Of a DNA stretch of 41,688 nucleotides, positions 33,814 through 41,127 are shown piece by piece. The stretch is from Arthrobacter sp. H-02-3 (GTDB lineage: Bacteria; Actinomycetota; Actinomycetes; Actinomycetales; Micrococcaceae), in assembly GCF_003097355.1 (NCBI RefSeq), contig NZ_PYUI01000031.1, positions 1 to 41,688 on the forward strand. The letters run 5' to 3'. A program made the position numbers and the translations under genes. Each line of letters begins with the position of its first letter. The stretch's first letter is position 1. The notes under the pieces were generated by a model. It made no database searches, had not been told where the DNA came from, and was given only the letters and a program-made list of their open reading frames with translations.

Positions 33814-35163
33814 CTATCGCGCATCCTCGATCAGCAGGAGGTCGCGTCCCACGGTTTCCGGCGTGAAGAACGTGGTGATGAAGGAGATCAGCGCCAGCAC
33901 CAGCGAGTAGACGGCGAGCACGAGCCAGGAGTGATCGGTGGCGGCCAGCAGCGCGGCGCCCACCAGCGGAACGAGTCCGCCGGCCAGCACGGCGGAGAGC
34001 TCACGGCTCATGGCCACGCCCGTGAAGCGGTACTGCGAGCCGAAGAGTTCCGGCAGCATCGGGCACTGCGGGCCGAGCATGGACTGGACACCGAGCGCGA
34101 TGCCCATCACCATCACAATCCACACGAGGGTGACATTGCCCAGGGTCACCAGGTAGAACGCGGGCAGCGCGATGGCGGCCTGGAACAGCGCGCCGTAGCG
34201 GTAGACGGGCACTCGGCCGAACCGGTCGGACAGCGCACCGAACGTGATCACCATGACGGCGGCGAAGCCGGCGGCGATGAGCAGGCCCACCGGGCCGATG
34301 AACTTGTCTCCAGGGAACACGCCGTCTTTGGACGCCAGGAACGCGATGAGCAGGGCGGAGTAGATCGAGGAATTCCCGTTCTCCCCCATCCGCAGGCCGA
34401 TGCCGATCAGCACATTCTTCTTGGAGTGCTTCCAGAGCTGGCCGATGGGGTTCTTCACCACATTCTTGTGTTTTTCCAGTTCCTGGAAGACCGGCGTTTC
34501 CTTCAGCCGCAGCCGGATGAAGATGGCCACCACGATCAGAAGGGCGCTGGCCAGGAAGGGCACGCGCCACAGCCAGCCTTCCAGGACGGCTTTGTCCGCC
34601 ATGGCAATGAGCGCAAACGTCCCGGCGCCGAGCAGGGTGCCCAGCTGGATACCCACGAACGGGAGCGAGGCGAAAAAGCCACGACGGCGGCGGGGTGCGA
34701 CCTCGGAAATCAACGTGGTGGCGCCGGCCTGTTCGGCGCCGGCGCCCAGCCCCTGGAGGATGCGCAGCGTCACCAGGAGAACGGCGCCCAGCATGCCTGC
34801 CTGCTCGTAGGTCGGCAGCAGGCCGATGGCAAAGCTGGCGGACCCCATCAGGGCGATCGTGAGGATGAGGACCATCTTGCGGCCGAACCGGTCCCCGATG
34901 TACCCGAAGACCATGCCGCCAAACGGCCGGGCCGCGAAACCGACGCCATAGGTGGCGAACGATGCGATCAGGGCCCCGTCGTCGCCGAGCGGCTTGAAGA
35001 AGAGCGGGCCGAAGATCAGGGCCGAGGCCAGGCCGTAGATGTAGAAGTCGTAGTACTCCAGGGCGGAGCCCACGGAGCTGGCAAGCGTTGCCCGTCGCAG
35101 CTGGTCAGGATCGACGACGGCGCCGTCCGCTTCAGCGAGCGGTGTATTAGTACTAGTTGTCAC
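33814..35163 (-). CDS. MFS transporter, metabolite:H+ symporter (MHS) type
   Basis: A 449-aa membrane protein with about 12 helices. It begins with the MHS hallmark SSVGSALEYYDFYIYGLASAL. The loop 2-3 motif is GYIGDRFGRKMVLI, and the second half has LSDRFGRVPVYRYG. RILQGLGAGAEQAGATTLISE, with charged residues, is typical of MHS carriers (shikimate, dicarboxylate, betaine/proline, sugar acids). It probably imports the substrate of the surrounding catabolic genes. The GTG start has GGGAG 5-6 nt upstream. It lies behind iclR on the same strand, but has its own promoter inside a perfect inverted repeat. Confidence 0.92.
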   Translation of the reverse strand: MTTSTNTPLAEADGAVVDPDQLRRATLASSVGSALEYYDFYIYGLASALIFGPLFFKPLGDDGALIASFATYGVGFAARPFGGMVFGYIGDRFGRKMVLILTIALMGSASFAIGLLPTYEQAGMLGAVLLVTLRILQGLGAGAEQAGATTLISEVAPRRRRGFFASLPFVGIQLGTLLGAGTFALIAMADKAVLEGWLWRVPFLASALLIVVAIFIRLRLKETPVFQELEKHKNVVKNPIGQLWKHSKKNVLIGIGLRMGENGNSSIYSALLIAFLASKDGVFPGDKFIGPVGLLIAAGFAAVMVITFGALSDRFGRVPVYRYGALFQAAIALPAFYLVTLGNVTLVWIVMVMGIALGVQSMLGPQCPMLPELFGSQYRFTGVAMSRELSAVLAGGLVPLVGAALLAATDHSWLVLAVYSLVLALISFITTFFTPETVGRDLLLIEDAR

Positions 35164-35230
35164 AAGCACTCCCTCAAGAACACTCCAGACCCCCGTTGGC
35201 CTGGTGGGATGTGAGCAACTCCCAAAGAGT

Positions 35231-35267
35231 CGATCACCATGCTGAACAGCGTACAGCATGGTGATCG
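35231..35267. promoter_or_regulatory. Perfect 14-bp inverted repeat, probable operator of the MFS gene
   Basis: CGATCACCATGCTG (35231-35244) and its exact complement (35254-35267) flank 9 nt. The arms hold CTGTTCAG on the minus strand (35249-35242). The repeat covers the spacer, the -10 and the start region of the MFS promoter, the place where a repressor would act. It might also form a hairpin that ends iclR read-through. The rest of the 164-bp gap shows nothing else. Confidence 0.7.
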
Positions 35268-35276
35268 GCTAGCCAA
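35248..35276 (-). promoter_or_regulatory. Core promoter of the MFS transporter gene
   Basis: TTGGCT (35276 down to 35271) and TACGCT (35253 down to 35248) with a 17-nt spacer, the ideal distance. Transcription would start near 35241, giving a leader of about 75 nt before the GTG. Confidence 0.65.
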
Positions 35277-35327
35277 TGAGTAATCGGATTTATTCCTGCC
35301 GGCCCTGCGGAACCCCGTGCGGGCGGG

Positions 35328-36125
35328 TTAGCCCATGGGATTTCCGAGGGACCGGGCGAGGTCCTTGAGTTCCTTCACCATCATGGCGCCCTGCTCTTCC
35401 GAGTAGGTCGCCTTCAGCGCGGTGACCGAGAGGCCCAGGCTGGGGCCGTGCGCACCGCGCGTCGGGACGGCCACGGCCAGGCACACGACGCCGGTGGTGG
35501 ACTCCTCGTCTTCAAAGGCGTAGCCCTGCTCCCGGATCACGGCGAGCTGGGCCTTGAGCTCGGCCCCCGTACGCAGCGATTTCGGCGTCAGGACCGGCAG
35601 TTCGGCGTCGTCCGGGAACATCTCGTCGACGTCGTGGTCGTGCAGGCGCGCTATCAGGGCCTTGCCCACGGCGCAGAGGGACACCGGCATCTTGTCCCCG
35701 ATGTTGGACGTCAGGCGGACCGCAGGGTGGCCTTCATAGCGGGCCAGGTAGATGACGTTTGTTCCGTCAAGCATGGCAATGCGGACGGTCTCCCCCGAAA
35801 GCGTCGGGGCCTGTTCGCAGAACCGGTAGAACTCCTGCACTTCATCCAGGCGGCTGAGGTAGGCCGCACCCAGCTCCACCAGTTTGCGTCCGAGCGTGAA
35901 TTCCGCGCCCTGGCGGTTGATCAGCCTGGCGTCCTCGAGGGCGAGCAGCAGATTGGACGTTGAGGACTTCGGGATTCCCAGCTCCCGGGCCAGATCGCTC
36001 AGCGTGAGTCGCCCGGTCGCAGATGCGGCCAGGGCCTCCAGCACGGCGGCGGCGCGGGTGACGGCCGGTGCCGGTGAGGCGCTCCCCAATCCGTCGGAGG
36101 TTCGGGAAACTCGGGAATCGGCCAT
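35328..36125 (-). CDS. IclR-family transcriptional regulator
   Basis: A 265-aa regulator with an N-terminal winged helix (about residues 20-78: AAAVLEALAASATGRLTLSDLARELGIPKSSTSNLLLALE) and the IclR effector domain after residue 90. The latter has VSLCAVGKALIARL and GYAFEDEESTTGVVCLAVAVP, with LGLSVTALKATYSEEQ near the end. IclR proteins act as dimers or tetramers, mostly on local catabolic genes, and respond to small acids. ATG 36125 has AAGGAG about 5 nt upstream. It lies 38 bp after the FAH-family gene. CTGTTCAG also occurs at its own promoter, which suggests self-regulation. Confidence 0.93.
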   Translation of the reverse strand: MADSRVSRTSDGLGSASPAPAVTRAAAVLEALAASATGRLTLSDLARELGIPKSSTSNLLLALEDARLINRQGAEFTLGRKLVELGAAYLSRLDEVQEFYRFCEQAPTLSGETVRIAMLDGTNVIYLARYEGHPAVRLTSNIGDKMPVSLCAVGKALIARLHDHDVDEMFPDDAELPVLTPKSLRTGAELKAQLAVIREQGYAFEDEESTTGVVCLAVAVPTRGAHGPSLGLSVTALKATYSEEQGAMMVKELKDLARSLGNPMG

Positions 36126-36163
36126 GATTCTCCTTCAGGTATCGCGCGCAGTCGCCGCGCCAC

Positions 36164-37036
36164 TCATTCGAATGCCGTCCAGTCAGCTGAACAGTAACCA
36201 TCATAATGTCTGGAGGCCGCCACGGGATTCGTGAGTTCGCCGACGCCGGCAATGTGGCAGCTGACGGTATCGCCGGGAACGATCGGGGCGGCCTCGGCCG
36301 GGAAGCCCGTGAGCACCAGGTCCCCCGGGTGCAGCGTCATGAAGGAGGTGATGTAGGCGAGGATTTCTTCCACCTTCCAGCCGAGATCGGCAGAGCTGGC
36401 CGTCTTGAGCTCCACGCCGTTGTGCCTGATGCCGATCTCGAGGTCATCACCTGTCAGATCCGTGACGATCCAGGGACCGGCAGGCGTGAACGTGTCCTGG
36501 CTCTTGGCGCTGACCCACAGCTCGTCGGATTGCTGCAGGTCTCTGGCCGAGACGTCGTTCCCGATGGTGTACCCCAGAACCGCGGTCCTCGCGTTGCCGG
36601 GTGTCAGCCCCCGGGCCCTGCTCCCGACGACGATTGCCAGCTCCGCTTCCGGCTCGACACGGCCCACTCCGGGCCTGAGTTCGATGGCGTCGCCCGGACC
36701 CACCACGCTGGTCGCCGCCTTGTGGAAGGCCTGCGGAGGCAGGTCACGGCCGGCGCGGCCGGTATTGTGCGCCATGCCCAGGATGTTGGCCGGGATGCTT
36801 GGCGCGAGGAAGGTGAATTCCCCTTCATGGACCGTCGCGCCGATGTCCCACCCGCTGCGGGGTCGGCTGCCGGCGTTGGCCGGAGAGCCCGGGAAGGGGG
36901 TCCCGGTCACCGTCCAGACCTTGCCGGCGTCGCTGTAAAAGTCCGCAGCGTCGTTGGCGATAAAGAAATGCTCGTCCTCGGCAACAGGGGAAAGCGGGCG
37001 GACTCGGGCGATGCGGCGGGCAGTCGTGGCGGTCAT
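36164..37036 (-). CDS. Fumarylacetoacetate hydrolase (FAH) family protein
   Basis: A 290-aa enzyme of the FAH family, which hydrolyses or rearranges C-C bonds in diketo or 2-keto acids with a divalent metal. Metal-ligand segments are VEPEAELAIVVG (two Glu) and TIGNDVSARDLQ (Asp). DTFTPAGPWIVT and GDLVLTGFPAEAAPIVPGDTV are also typical. The N-terminal part (residues 1-85) is longer than in the minimal FAH domain. Members near sugar-acid genes often act on 2-keto-3-deoxy acids, but the substrate is not known. ATG 37036 is preferred over GTG 37042 for both its AGGA spacing and a TAGGAT 6 nt upstream. Confidence 0.87.
   Translation of the reverse strand: MTATTARRIARVRPLSPVAEDEHFFIANDAADFYSDAGKVWTVTGTPFPGSPANAGSRPRSGWDIGATVHEGEFTFLAPSIPANILGMAHNTGRAGRDLPPQAFHKAATSVVGPGDAIELRPGVGRVEPEAELAIVVGSRARGLTPGNARTAVLGYTIGNDVSARDLQQSDELWVSAKSQDTFTPAGPWIVTDLTGDDLEIGIRHNGVELKTASSADLGWKVEEILAYITSFMTLHPGDLVLTGFPAEAAPIVPGDTVSCHIAGVGELTNPVAASRHYDGYCSADWTAFE
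36187..36205 (-). promoter_or_regulatory. iclR promoter -10 with CTGTTCAG site
   Basis: On the minus strand TATGAT (36205 down to 36200), GGTTA, then CTGTTCAG (36194 down to 36187), so the 8-mer lies at the expected transcription start, 62-69 bp before the iclR ATG. It lies inside the last codons of the FAH-family gene. Confidence 0.55.
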
Positions 37037-37042
37037 GAACAC

Positions 37043-37048
37043 ATCCTA
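37043..37048 (-). promoter_or_regulatory. -10 hexamer for leaderless FAH-family gene
   Basis: TAGGAT, 6 nt before ATG 37036. The AGGA inside it could also act as a ribosome binding site on a longer transcript. The spacer GTGTTC plus AT of the start gives GTGTTCAT, a word also present at 32449-32456 (minus strand). Confidence 0.4.
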
Positions 37049-37158
37049 GGTCTCCGCGGGTACGCGGCGGCTCCGCGCCGACATCCCGGCCACTCGGGGC
37101 CCGAATTAGGCCATCGAGTGGGGTATTTCTCCCGGCCGGAATCCTGCCCGCGTGTTTC

Positions 37159-37172
37159 ACATTTCCAAATGT
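37159..37172. promoter_or_regulatory. Operator-like inverted repeat upstream of the FAH-family gene
   Basis: ACATTT-CC-AAATGT, 6-bp arms with a 2-bp centre, followed by TCAC so that TGTTCA is present at 37171-37176 (off by one base at most). It lies 120 bp before the FAH-family start in an AT-richer stretch (37155-37192). Confidence 0.4.
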
Positions 37173-37190
37173 TCACGGTATATTCATAAC

Positions 37191-37237
37191 AAGCCTTCCA
37201 CCGCGGCATCCCCCAATAGTCGCGGTGGAAGGCTTTT
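37191..37237 (-). terminator. Terminator of the DUF6504 gene
   Basis: A perfect 15-bp stem (AAGCCTTCCACCGCG / CGCGGTGGAAGGCTT) with a 15-nt loop. On the minus strand it is followed by GTTATG, on the plus strand by TTCC. It lies 43 bp beyond the DUF6504 stop and insulates the FAH-family promoter. Confidence 0.75.
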
Positions 37238-37279
37238 CCAATGCCCGGGTTTTCCAGTGCCCGGGTTAGGGGCGCCGGC

Positions 37280-37570
37280 CTATGCGGCGTCCGCGACCGC
37301 CTCCCGCAGCCGCCAGCCGCCGCCGAGGCCGTCCCGGACGATTTCCATGGTGGTGAGGGCCGATTGCCGGTTGCGGCCAAGCCGTGCCTGGATCTGCCAG
37401 ACCTCGACGTCCACCCGGCTCAGTCCCTTCGGCATGCGGCGCTCGGCCTCCCACCAGTTGACCCGCTCGAACCAGCGGACCGGTTCGGCCCCGATCAACC
37501 ATTCCCTGCCTCCGCGCAGCACGGCCTGGGGCCGCCCGTCCGGGCCTGTTTTCACCATCACGTGCTCCAT
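37280..37570 (-). CDS. DUF6504-like small protein
   Basis: A 96-aa protein with the pattern of DUF6504 proteins of actinobacteria: PQAVLRGGREWLIGAEPVRW, then WWEAERR, DVEVWQIQAR and a C-terminal GGGWRLREAV. The function is unknown; relatives are often found next to DNA polymerase Y-family or DnaE2-type repair genes, but none lies here. ATG 37570 lies 7 nt after TAGTGT (leaderless); ATG 37558, with GGAG 5 nt upstream, is a good alternative. A single gene with its own terminator. Confidence 0.7.
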   Translation of the reverse strand: MEHVMVKTGPDGRPQAVLRGGREWLIGAEPVRWFERVNWWEAERRMPKGLSRVDVEVWQIQARLGRNRQSALTTMEIVRDGLGGGWRLREAVADAA

Positions 37571-37577
37571 GCCCGTC

Positions 37578-37583
37578 ACACTA
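37578..37583 (-). promoter_or_regulatory. -10 hexamer for leaderless DUF6504 gene
   Basis: TAGTGT on the minus strand, 7 nt before ATG 37570. Confidence 0.45.
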
Positions 37584-37626
37584 GGGGGGAGCCCGGACAT
37601 TTTCGGCGCCCGGACGGAAAGTGGAG

Positions 37627-37648
37627 GCCCGGGCTCAGAAGCCCGGGC
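37627..37648 (-). terminator. Terminator of the rhamnosyltransferase-like gene
   Basis: A perfect 9-bp stem (GCCCGGGCT / AGCCCGGGC) with a 4-nt loop, 20 bp beyond the stop on the minus strand and followed by CTCCACTTT. Confidence 0.65.
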
Positions 37649-37668
37649 GACAACTCCGCCCTCAGTCG

Positions 37669-38937
37669 TTAGTCGGCGGCGTGCACGGCCACGACGCGAG
37701 GCTGGCGCAAGCGGATAAAGACGTCCGCCGGCTGGCGGTTCTTGCCCCTCAGGGTAATGCCGGAGATGCTGGCCCCGTCCGGGAGAAGAAGGCTCTGGCG
37801 CACGACGCCCTGTGAGCTTTTCGACCATGCCTGCCGGCTCCACCCGAAGGTAGCGCTGTTCCGCAGCCCGAGTGCCTCGGGATCAACGCCATCCGCGCCA
37901 TGGAGATCATAGGAGACCACGGCAAATCCTCCCTGAAGCCTCCTGGCCGACTCGAACTCAAACTCAAACTCGACCAGCCCGGCTTCGATTCCCGAATCCA
38001 GCGGAAAGCTCAGCACCGTCTCCTCGGTCAGGCGCAGCGGTTCCGAACCGGGCGTGGACAGCACATGTGCCACGGGTTCGCCGCGGACGATATCCTCAAA
38101 TAGGCTCGGCCATTTCTCGGCGGAAACATCGGCCGATTGCACGGCCGGGAGCTTATCCAGGCGCGCCAGAGATGCGGCGACCCGTTCGTACGGGGTCTCG
38201 TTCAGGGTCGAGTCCTGATCGCTGTGACGGACCTGGAAGAACATGTGCTCCCGGGAGTCAAGGATGGTCGGCATGATCTGGTCCACGCCGTGGTGCGGGC
38301 CCGGCGTAATGATCGCGAGGCGGCGCTGAGCAGGGTCGAAGGCAGATACGAAGGCCATGCCCTGGGCAGACTTCGGGTGGTAGTACTCCCGAAGGTTCAC
38401 CAGTTCATGTTCGCCCTTGTAGGCCGTCAGGCCGAGGCCGAAGGAGATGGCCATCCCCACGTGGTTCAAGGTCCGGTAGTTCTCAAGGTGCGTCAGGTAG
38501 TCGGCGGCCAGCACGTCGTCGTCGTCGAGCCGGAACCACACCACCGGCTGCACGCCGTCGGCAGCGTCAAACTTGCCGGCGAGGTCCTCCTCGACCAGGG
38601 GCAGCACTTCTTCGATGCCGGTTCCCCGGACCACCTCGTTCCACTCCACGGGCACCAGGAACGGGTACTTGGCCGCAGCCGCGAACAAGATGTCCTGGTG
38701 GCGCTTCGGGAGCAGCTCGGAGTACATCACAAAATGCTTGTAGTCATGGTTTTCCGCCATCACGGCAAGCGCGGGCACGGCCTTGTTGAAGAACATCTCG
38801 GCACGGAGGTTAAGGCGCTTTTCCGAGAACAGGTACTGCATGTAGTCATCCGGGGTCTTGAAAACCCCACTGCGCGACGTTTTCCACGAGTGCGATCCGG
38901 GTGAGAAGAGGCTGTAGCGCGTGACGCCGTAGAACAT
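37669..38937 (-). CDS. Putative rhamnosyltransferase-family glycosyltransferase
   Basis: A 422-aa protein whose first two thirds resemble the putative rhamnosyl transferase family (GT-A-like). It begins MFYGVTRYSLFSPGSHSW, and the metal/nucleotide-sugar motif is VVWFRLDDDDVLAADYLTHL (LDDDD at 137-141). HHGVDQIMPTI and RHSDQDSTLNE follow. The last 130 residues are beta-rich and may bind carbohydrate. It has no signal peptide and would act in the cytoplasm on cell-wall or capsular glycans. The ATG at 38937 has GGGGA 5-6 nt upstream. It is a single gene next to tRNA-Val, without other polysaccharide genes, so it may have come by transfer. Confidence 0.75.
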   Translation of the reverse strand: MFYGVTRYSLFSPGSHSWKTSRSGVFKTPDDYMQYLFSEKRLNLRAEMFFNKAVPALAVMAENHDYKHFVMYSELLPKRHQDILFAAAAKYPFLVPVEWNEVVRGTGIEEVLPLVEEDLAGKFDAADGVQPVVWFRLDDDDVLAADYLTHLENYRTLNHVGMAISFGLGLTAYKGEHELVNLREYYHPKSAQGMAFVSAFDPAQRRLAIITPGPHHGVDQIMPTILDSREHMFFQVRHSDQDSTLNETPYERVAASLARLDKLPAVQSADVSAEKWPSLFEDIVRGEPVAHVLSTPGSEPLRLTEETVLSFPLDSGIEAGLVEFEFEFESARRLQGGFAVVSYDLHGADGVDPEALGLRNSATFGWSRQAWSKSSQGVVRQSLLLPDGASISGITLRGKNRQPADVFIRLRQPRVVAVHAAD

Positions 38938-39030
38938 GGTGATCCCCAATGGTCTTGCGAGGCTGAACAAATCACCTAACTCTACCCGGCAGCCGTCCTC
39001 CCCGGTGACGCCGGGCCCGCCGGGAACTAC

Positions 39031-39076
39031 AAAACCCCGCCATTGCCGACCATCTGGTCCGGCATGACGGGGTTTT
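39031..39076 (-). terminator. Terminator of tRNA-Val
   Basis: AAAACCCCG and CGGGGTTTT close a longer hairpin with an inner TGCCG/CGGCA stem. On the minus strand it ends in GGGGTTTTG. It starts 7 nt after the tRNA. Confidence 0.8.
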
Positions 39077-39082
39077 CTGTGG

Positions 39083-39155
39083 TGGGTCCTACCGGGATCG
39101 AACCGATGACATCCACGGTGTAAACGTGGCGCTCTACCAGCTGAGCTAAAGACCC
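39083..39155 (-). tRNA. tRNA-Val (anticodon TAC)
   Basis: A 73-nt cloverleaf on the minus strand. The acceptor GGGTCTT pairs with AGGACCC (one G-T pair), the D arm is GCTC/GAGC, the anticodon stem CCACG/CGTGG encloses TTTACAC with anticodon TAC, and the T loop is TTCGATC. The discriminator is A; CCA is not encoded. Confidence 0.96.
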
Positions 39156-39246
39156 AAACCGCGGCATCCGCGCCTCAGCGCTTCAACCAACGAACAGCTA
39201 CTGTACAGGATGCCAGCGGCCAAGCGCCAATCGGTCCGACCCCTTC

Positions 39247-40152
39247 CTAGAGCGGGGGCAGCTCGGCGGCAAGCCAGCTCAGGGCCCCGCTGACGCCTGC
39301 GTCGAGCTTGATGGTGGCGAGGTCATCGCCGCGGGTGGCTCCCCGGTTGATGATGACGACGACTTTGCCCTGTTTGGCGGCGTGCCGGACAAAGCGCAGG
39401 CCGCTCATGACGGTGAGGGACGAGCCTGCCACCAGGAGCGCCCGGGCCGCGTCGACCATGGCGTAGGAGCGTTCCACCCGGTCTTTGGGCACGTTTTCAC
39501 CGAAGTAGACGAAGTCCGGTTTCAAGGTGCCCCCGCAGGCGGGACAGCGGGCAACGACGAAGGATTCGATCAGCCCGGAGTCCTCGACCGTGGCATCGGC
39601 ATCGGGGGCCATTTCAATCGCCCCGGCGGCGTGGGCACGTTCCAGGAATCCCGGGTTGAGTTCCTCGAGGACCCCGGCCAGGAGCCGGCGGCTGTACCGC
39701 CGGAGGCAGTCGAGGCACACCACCTGGTCGAAGCGGCCGTGCAGGTCCACGACGTTGACGCTGCCGGCGTCTTCGTGGAGACGGTCGACGTTCTGGGTGA
39801 TGAGTCCGGTGAGCAGTCCGCGGTGCTCCAGCCGGGCGACGGCGGCATGTCCGTCGTTGGGGTCCGCGCGGCGAAGGTGCGACCAGCCGATGTGATTGCG
39901 GGCCCAGTAGCGCTGCCGGTTCGCCGCCTCGCCGATGAATTCCTGGTAGGTCATGGGCGCCCTCGGGGCAGCGTCGGGGCCCCGGTAGTCCGGGATGCCG
40001 GAATCGGTGCTCAGGCCGGCGCCGGTCAGCACGGCGAACCGGCTCCCGGCGAGAAGACCGTGGATGTCCTGCAGGACCTCGAGCTCGTCCCGCTGGAGTT
40101 CGGCCGAGGTCGCGGCGGCCGTGACCGGCGGGAGGCTGGCAAAACCAGTCAT
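39247..40152 (-). CDS. Sir2-family NAD-dependent protein deacylase (class II-like)
   Basis: A 301-aa sirtuin, which removes acetyl or other acyl groups from lysine at the cost of NAD+. GAGLSTDSGIPDYRGP (44-59) matches the class II (SIRT4-like) form. Other motifs are TQNVDRLHEDAG, the catalytic histidine in VDLHGRFDQVVC, and two zinc CxxC pairs (CLDC, CPAC). GSSLTVMSGLRFV and VIINRGATRGDDLA bind the cofactor. ATG 40152 is chosen; a GTG at 40179 is in frame but has no ribosome binding site. It follows the peroxiredoxin gene by 31 bp on the same strand, as the third gene of a unit. Confidence 0.9.
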   Translation of the reverse strand: MTGFASLPPVTAAATSAELQRDELEVLQDIHGLLAGSRFAVLTGAGLSTDSGIPDYRGPDAAPRAPMTYQEFIGEAANRQRYWARNHIGWSHLRRADPNDGHAAVARLEHRGLLTGLITQNVDRLHEDAGSVNVVDLHGRFDQVVCLDCLRRYSRRLLAGVLEELNPGFLERAHAAGAIEMAPDADATVEDSGLIESFVVARCPACGGTLKPDFVYFGENVPKDRVERSYAMVDAARALLVAGSSLTVMSGLRFVRHAAKQGKVVVIINRGATRGDDLATIKLDAGVSGALSWLAAELPPL

Positions 40153-40183
40153 GCCGATCCCGGGGCGCCGCTGCCTCACCGGA

Positions 40184-40711
40184 TCAACTCCCGCCGAGCC
40201 CCGCCAGGGCGGCCCGGTATTCGGCAAGGTCCCGGGCCTGGCCGCGGGGATTGACGACGACGTAGCGGACAACGCCCGCGGCGTCGATGATGAAGGTGCC
40301 TCGCAGTGCCATGCCGCTTTCGGGGTCGAACACGCCGTAGGCCGAGGCCACGGCGCCGTGCGGCCAGAAGTCGGCGAGAAGGTCGAAACCGTAGCCTTCT
40401 TTTTCGGCGTAGGCCCGCTGGGCGAACTTGCTGTCCACCGAAACAGCCAGCACTGCGGCGTCGGCATCCTCGAACAGCGCGAGGTTGTCCCGGATTTCAC
40501 ACAGTTCACCGGTGCAGATGCCGGAGAAAGCGAACGGATAGAAGACCACGACGACGTTGCGGCCCCGGAAGTCGGAGAGGCGGACCGGCTCTCCGAACTG
40601 ATTGGCGAGCTCAAAGTCCGGTGCGGGATCGCCAACGGCCGGCACCCCACCGGGAACAGGGGTAACGGCGCCGGCCGGCCGGGCGGCGTCGTTCTGGACC
40701 GCTTGGGTCAC
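40184..40711 (-). CDS. ahpE: AhpE-like peroxiredoxin
   Basis: A 175-aa peroxiredoxin that reduces hydrogen peroxide, organic peroxides or peroxynitrite. The peroxidatic cysteine is C66 in YPFAFSGICTGEL, and a second cysteine, C71, follows five residues later. LLADFWPHGAVASAYGVFD and GMALRGTFIID match M. tuberculosis AhpE closely. The first 23 residues are an extra A/P-rich head. The GTG start overlaps the stop of the DUF3052 gene by four bases (GTGA), so translation is coupled. Electron donor unknown (mycoredoxin or mycothiol in related organisms). Confidence 0.92.
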   Translation of the reverse strand: MTQAVQNDAARPAGAVTPVPGGVPAVGDPAPDFELANQFGEPVRLSDFRGRNVVVVFYPFAFSGICTGELCEIRDNLALFEDADAAVLAVSVDSKFAQRAYAEKEGYGFDLLADFWPHGAVASAYGVFDPESGMALRGTFIIDAAGVVRYVVVNPRGQARDLAEYRAALAGLGGS

Positions 40712-41127
40712 TTGTTCTTCCGCGTGACCAGCCGGGTGGCGCTCCAGTCCTTGGAGACGCCGGCCGAGGTGGTGTAGTGGAGCCCCGCAGTGGGCGCGGC
40801 GTCCTGGATGTCGGCGGGCGAAACGTAGCCGACCCGCCCGGACTTGGGGGTCAGGACCCACACGACGCCGCCCTCGGTGAGGGTGGTCAGCGAATCGACC
40901 AGGGTGTCAACGAGGTCGCCGTCACCGGCCCGCCACCACAGGATGGCGGCATCGACCACTTCGTGATCGTCCTCATCGAGGAGTTCCGAGCCCGTGAGAT
41001 CTTCGATGTCGTCACGCAAGTCGAAGTCGACGTCGTCGTCATAACCGAATTCCTGAATCAGGTCCCCGTCTTTGAAACCCAGTTTCTCCGCCACATTTAC
41101 CGAAGTGGCGGCGTCGGCCTCGCTCAC
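40708..41127 (-). CDS. DUF3052-family protein
   Basis: A 139-aa acidic protein of unknown function, homologous in look to M. tuberculosis Rv2239c. The head NVAEKLGFKDGDLIQEFGYD, the acidic DDDVDFDLRDDIEDLTG and the core DAAILWWRAGDGDLVDTLVD are typical, followed by GGVVWVLTPKSGRVGYVSPADIQDAA. The GTG start has AGGAG 6 nt upstream. It heads a unit with the AhpE-like peroxiredoxin and the sirtuin, and is divergent from aceE; the DUF3052-AhpE-aceE neighbourhood is also known in mycobacteria. Confidence 0.88.
   Translation of the reverse strand: MSEADAATSVNVAEKLGFKDGDLIQEFGYDDDVDFDLRDDIEDLTGSELLDEDDHEVVDAAILWWRAGDGDLVDTLVDSLTTLTEGGVVWVLTPKSGRVGYVSPADIQDAAPTAGLHYTTSAGVSKDWSATRLVTRKNK

Noticed and set aside
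33808..35214. A 468-codon plus-strand open frame opposite the MFS transporter
   Set aside because: Extremely rich in H, Q, E, D and G, the typical antisense image of a hydrophobic protein.
39083..39155. tRNA-Val as an integration site of a genomic island
   Set aside because: No partial copy of the tRNA 3' end, integrase or phage gene was found in the window on either side.
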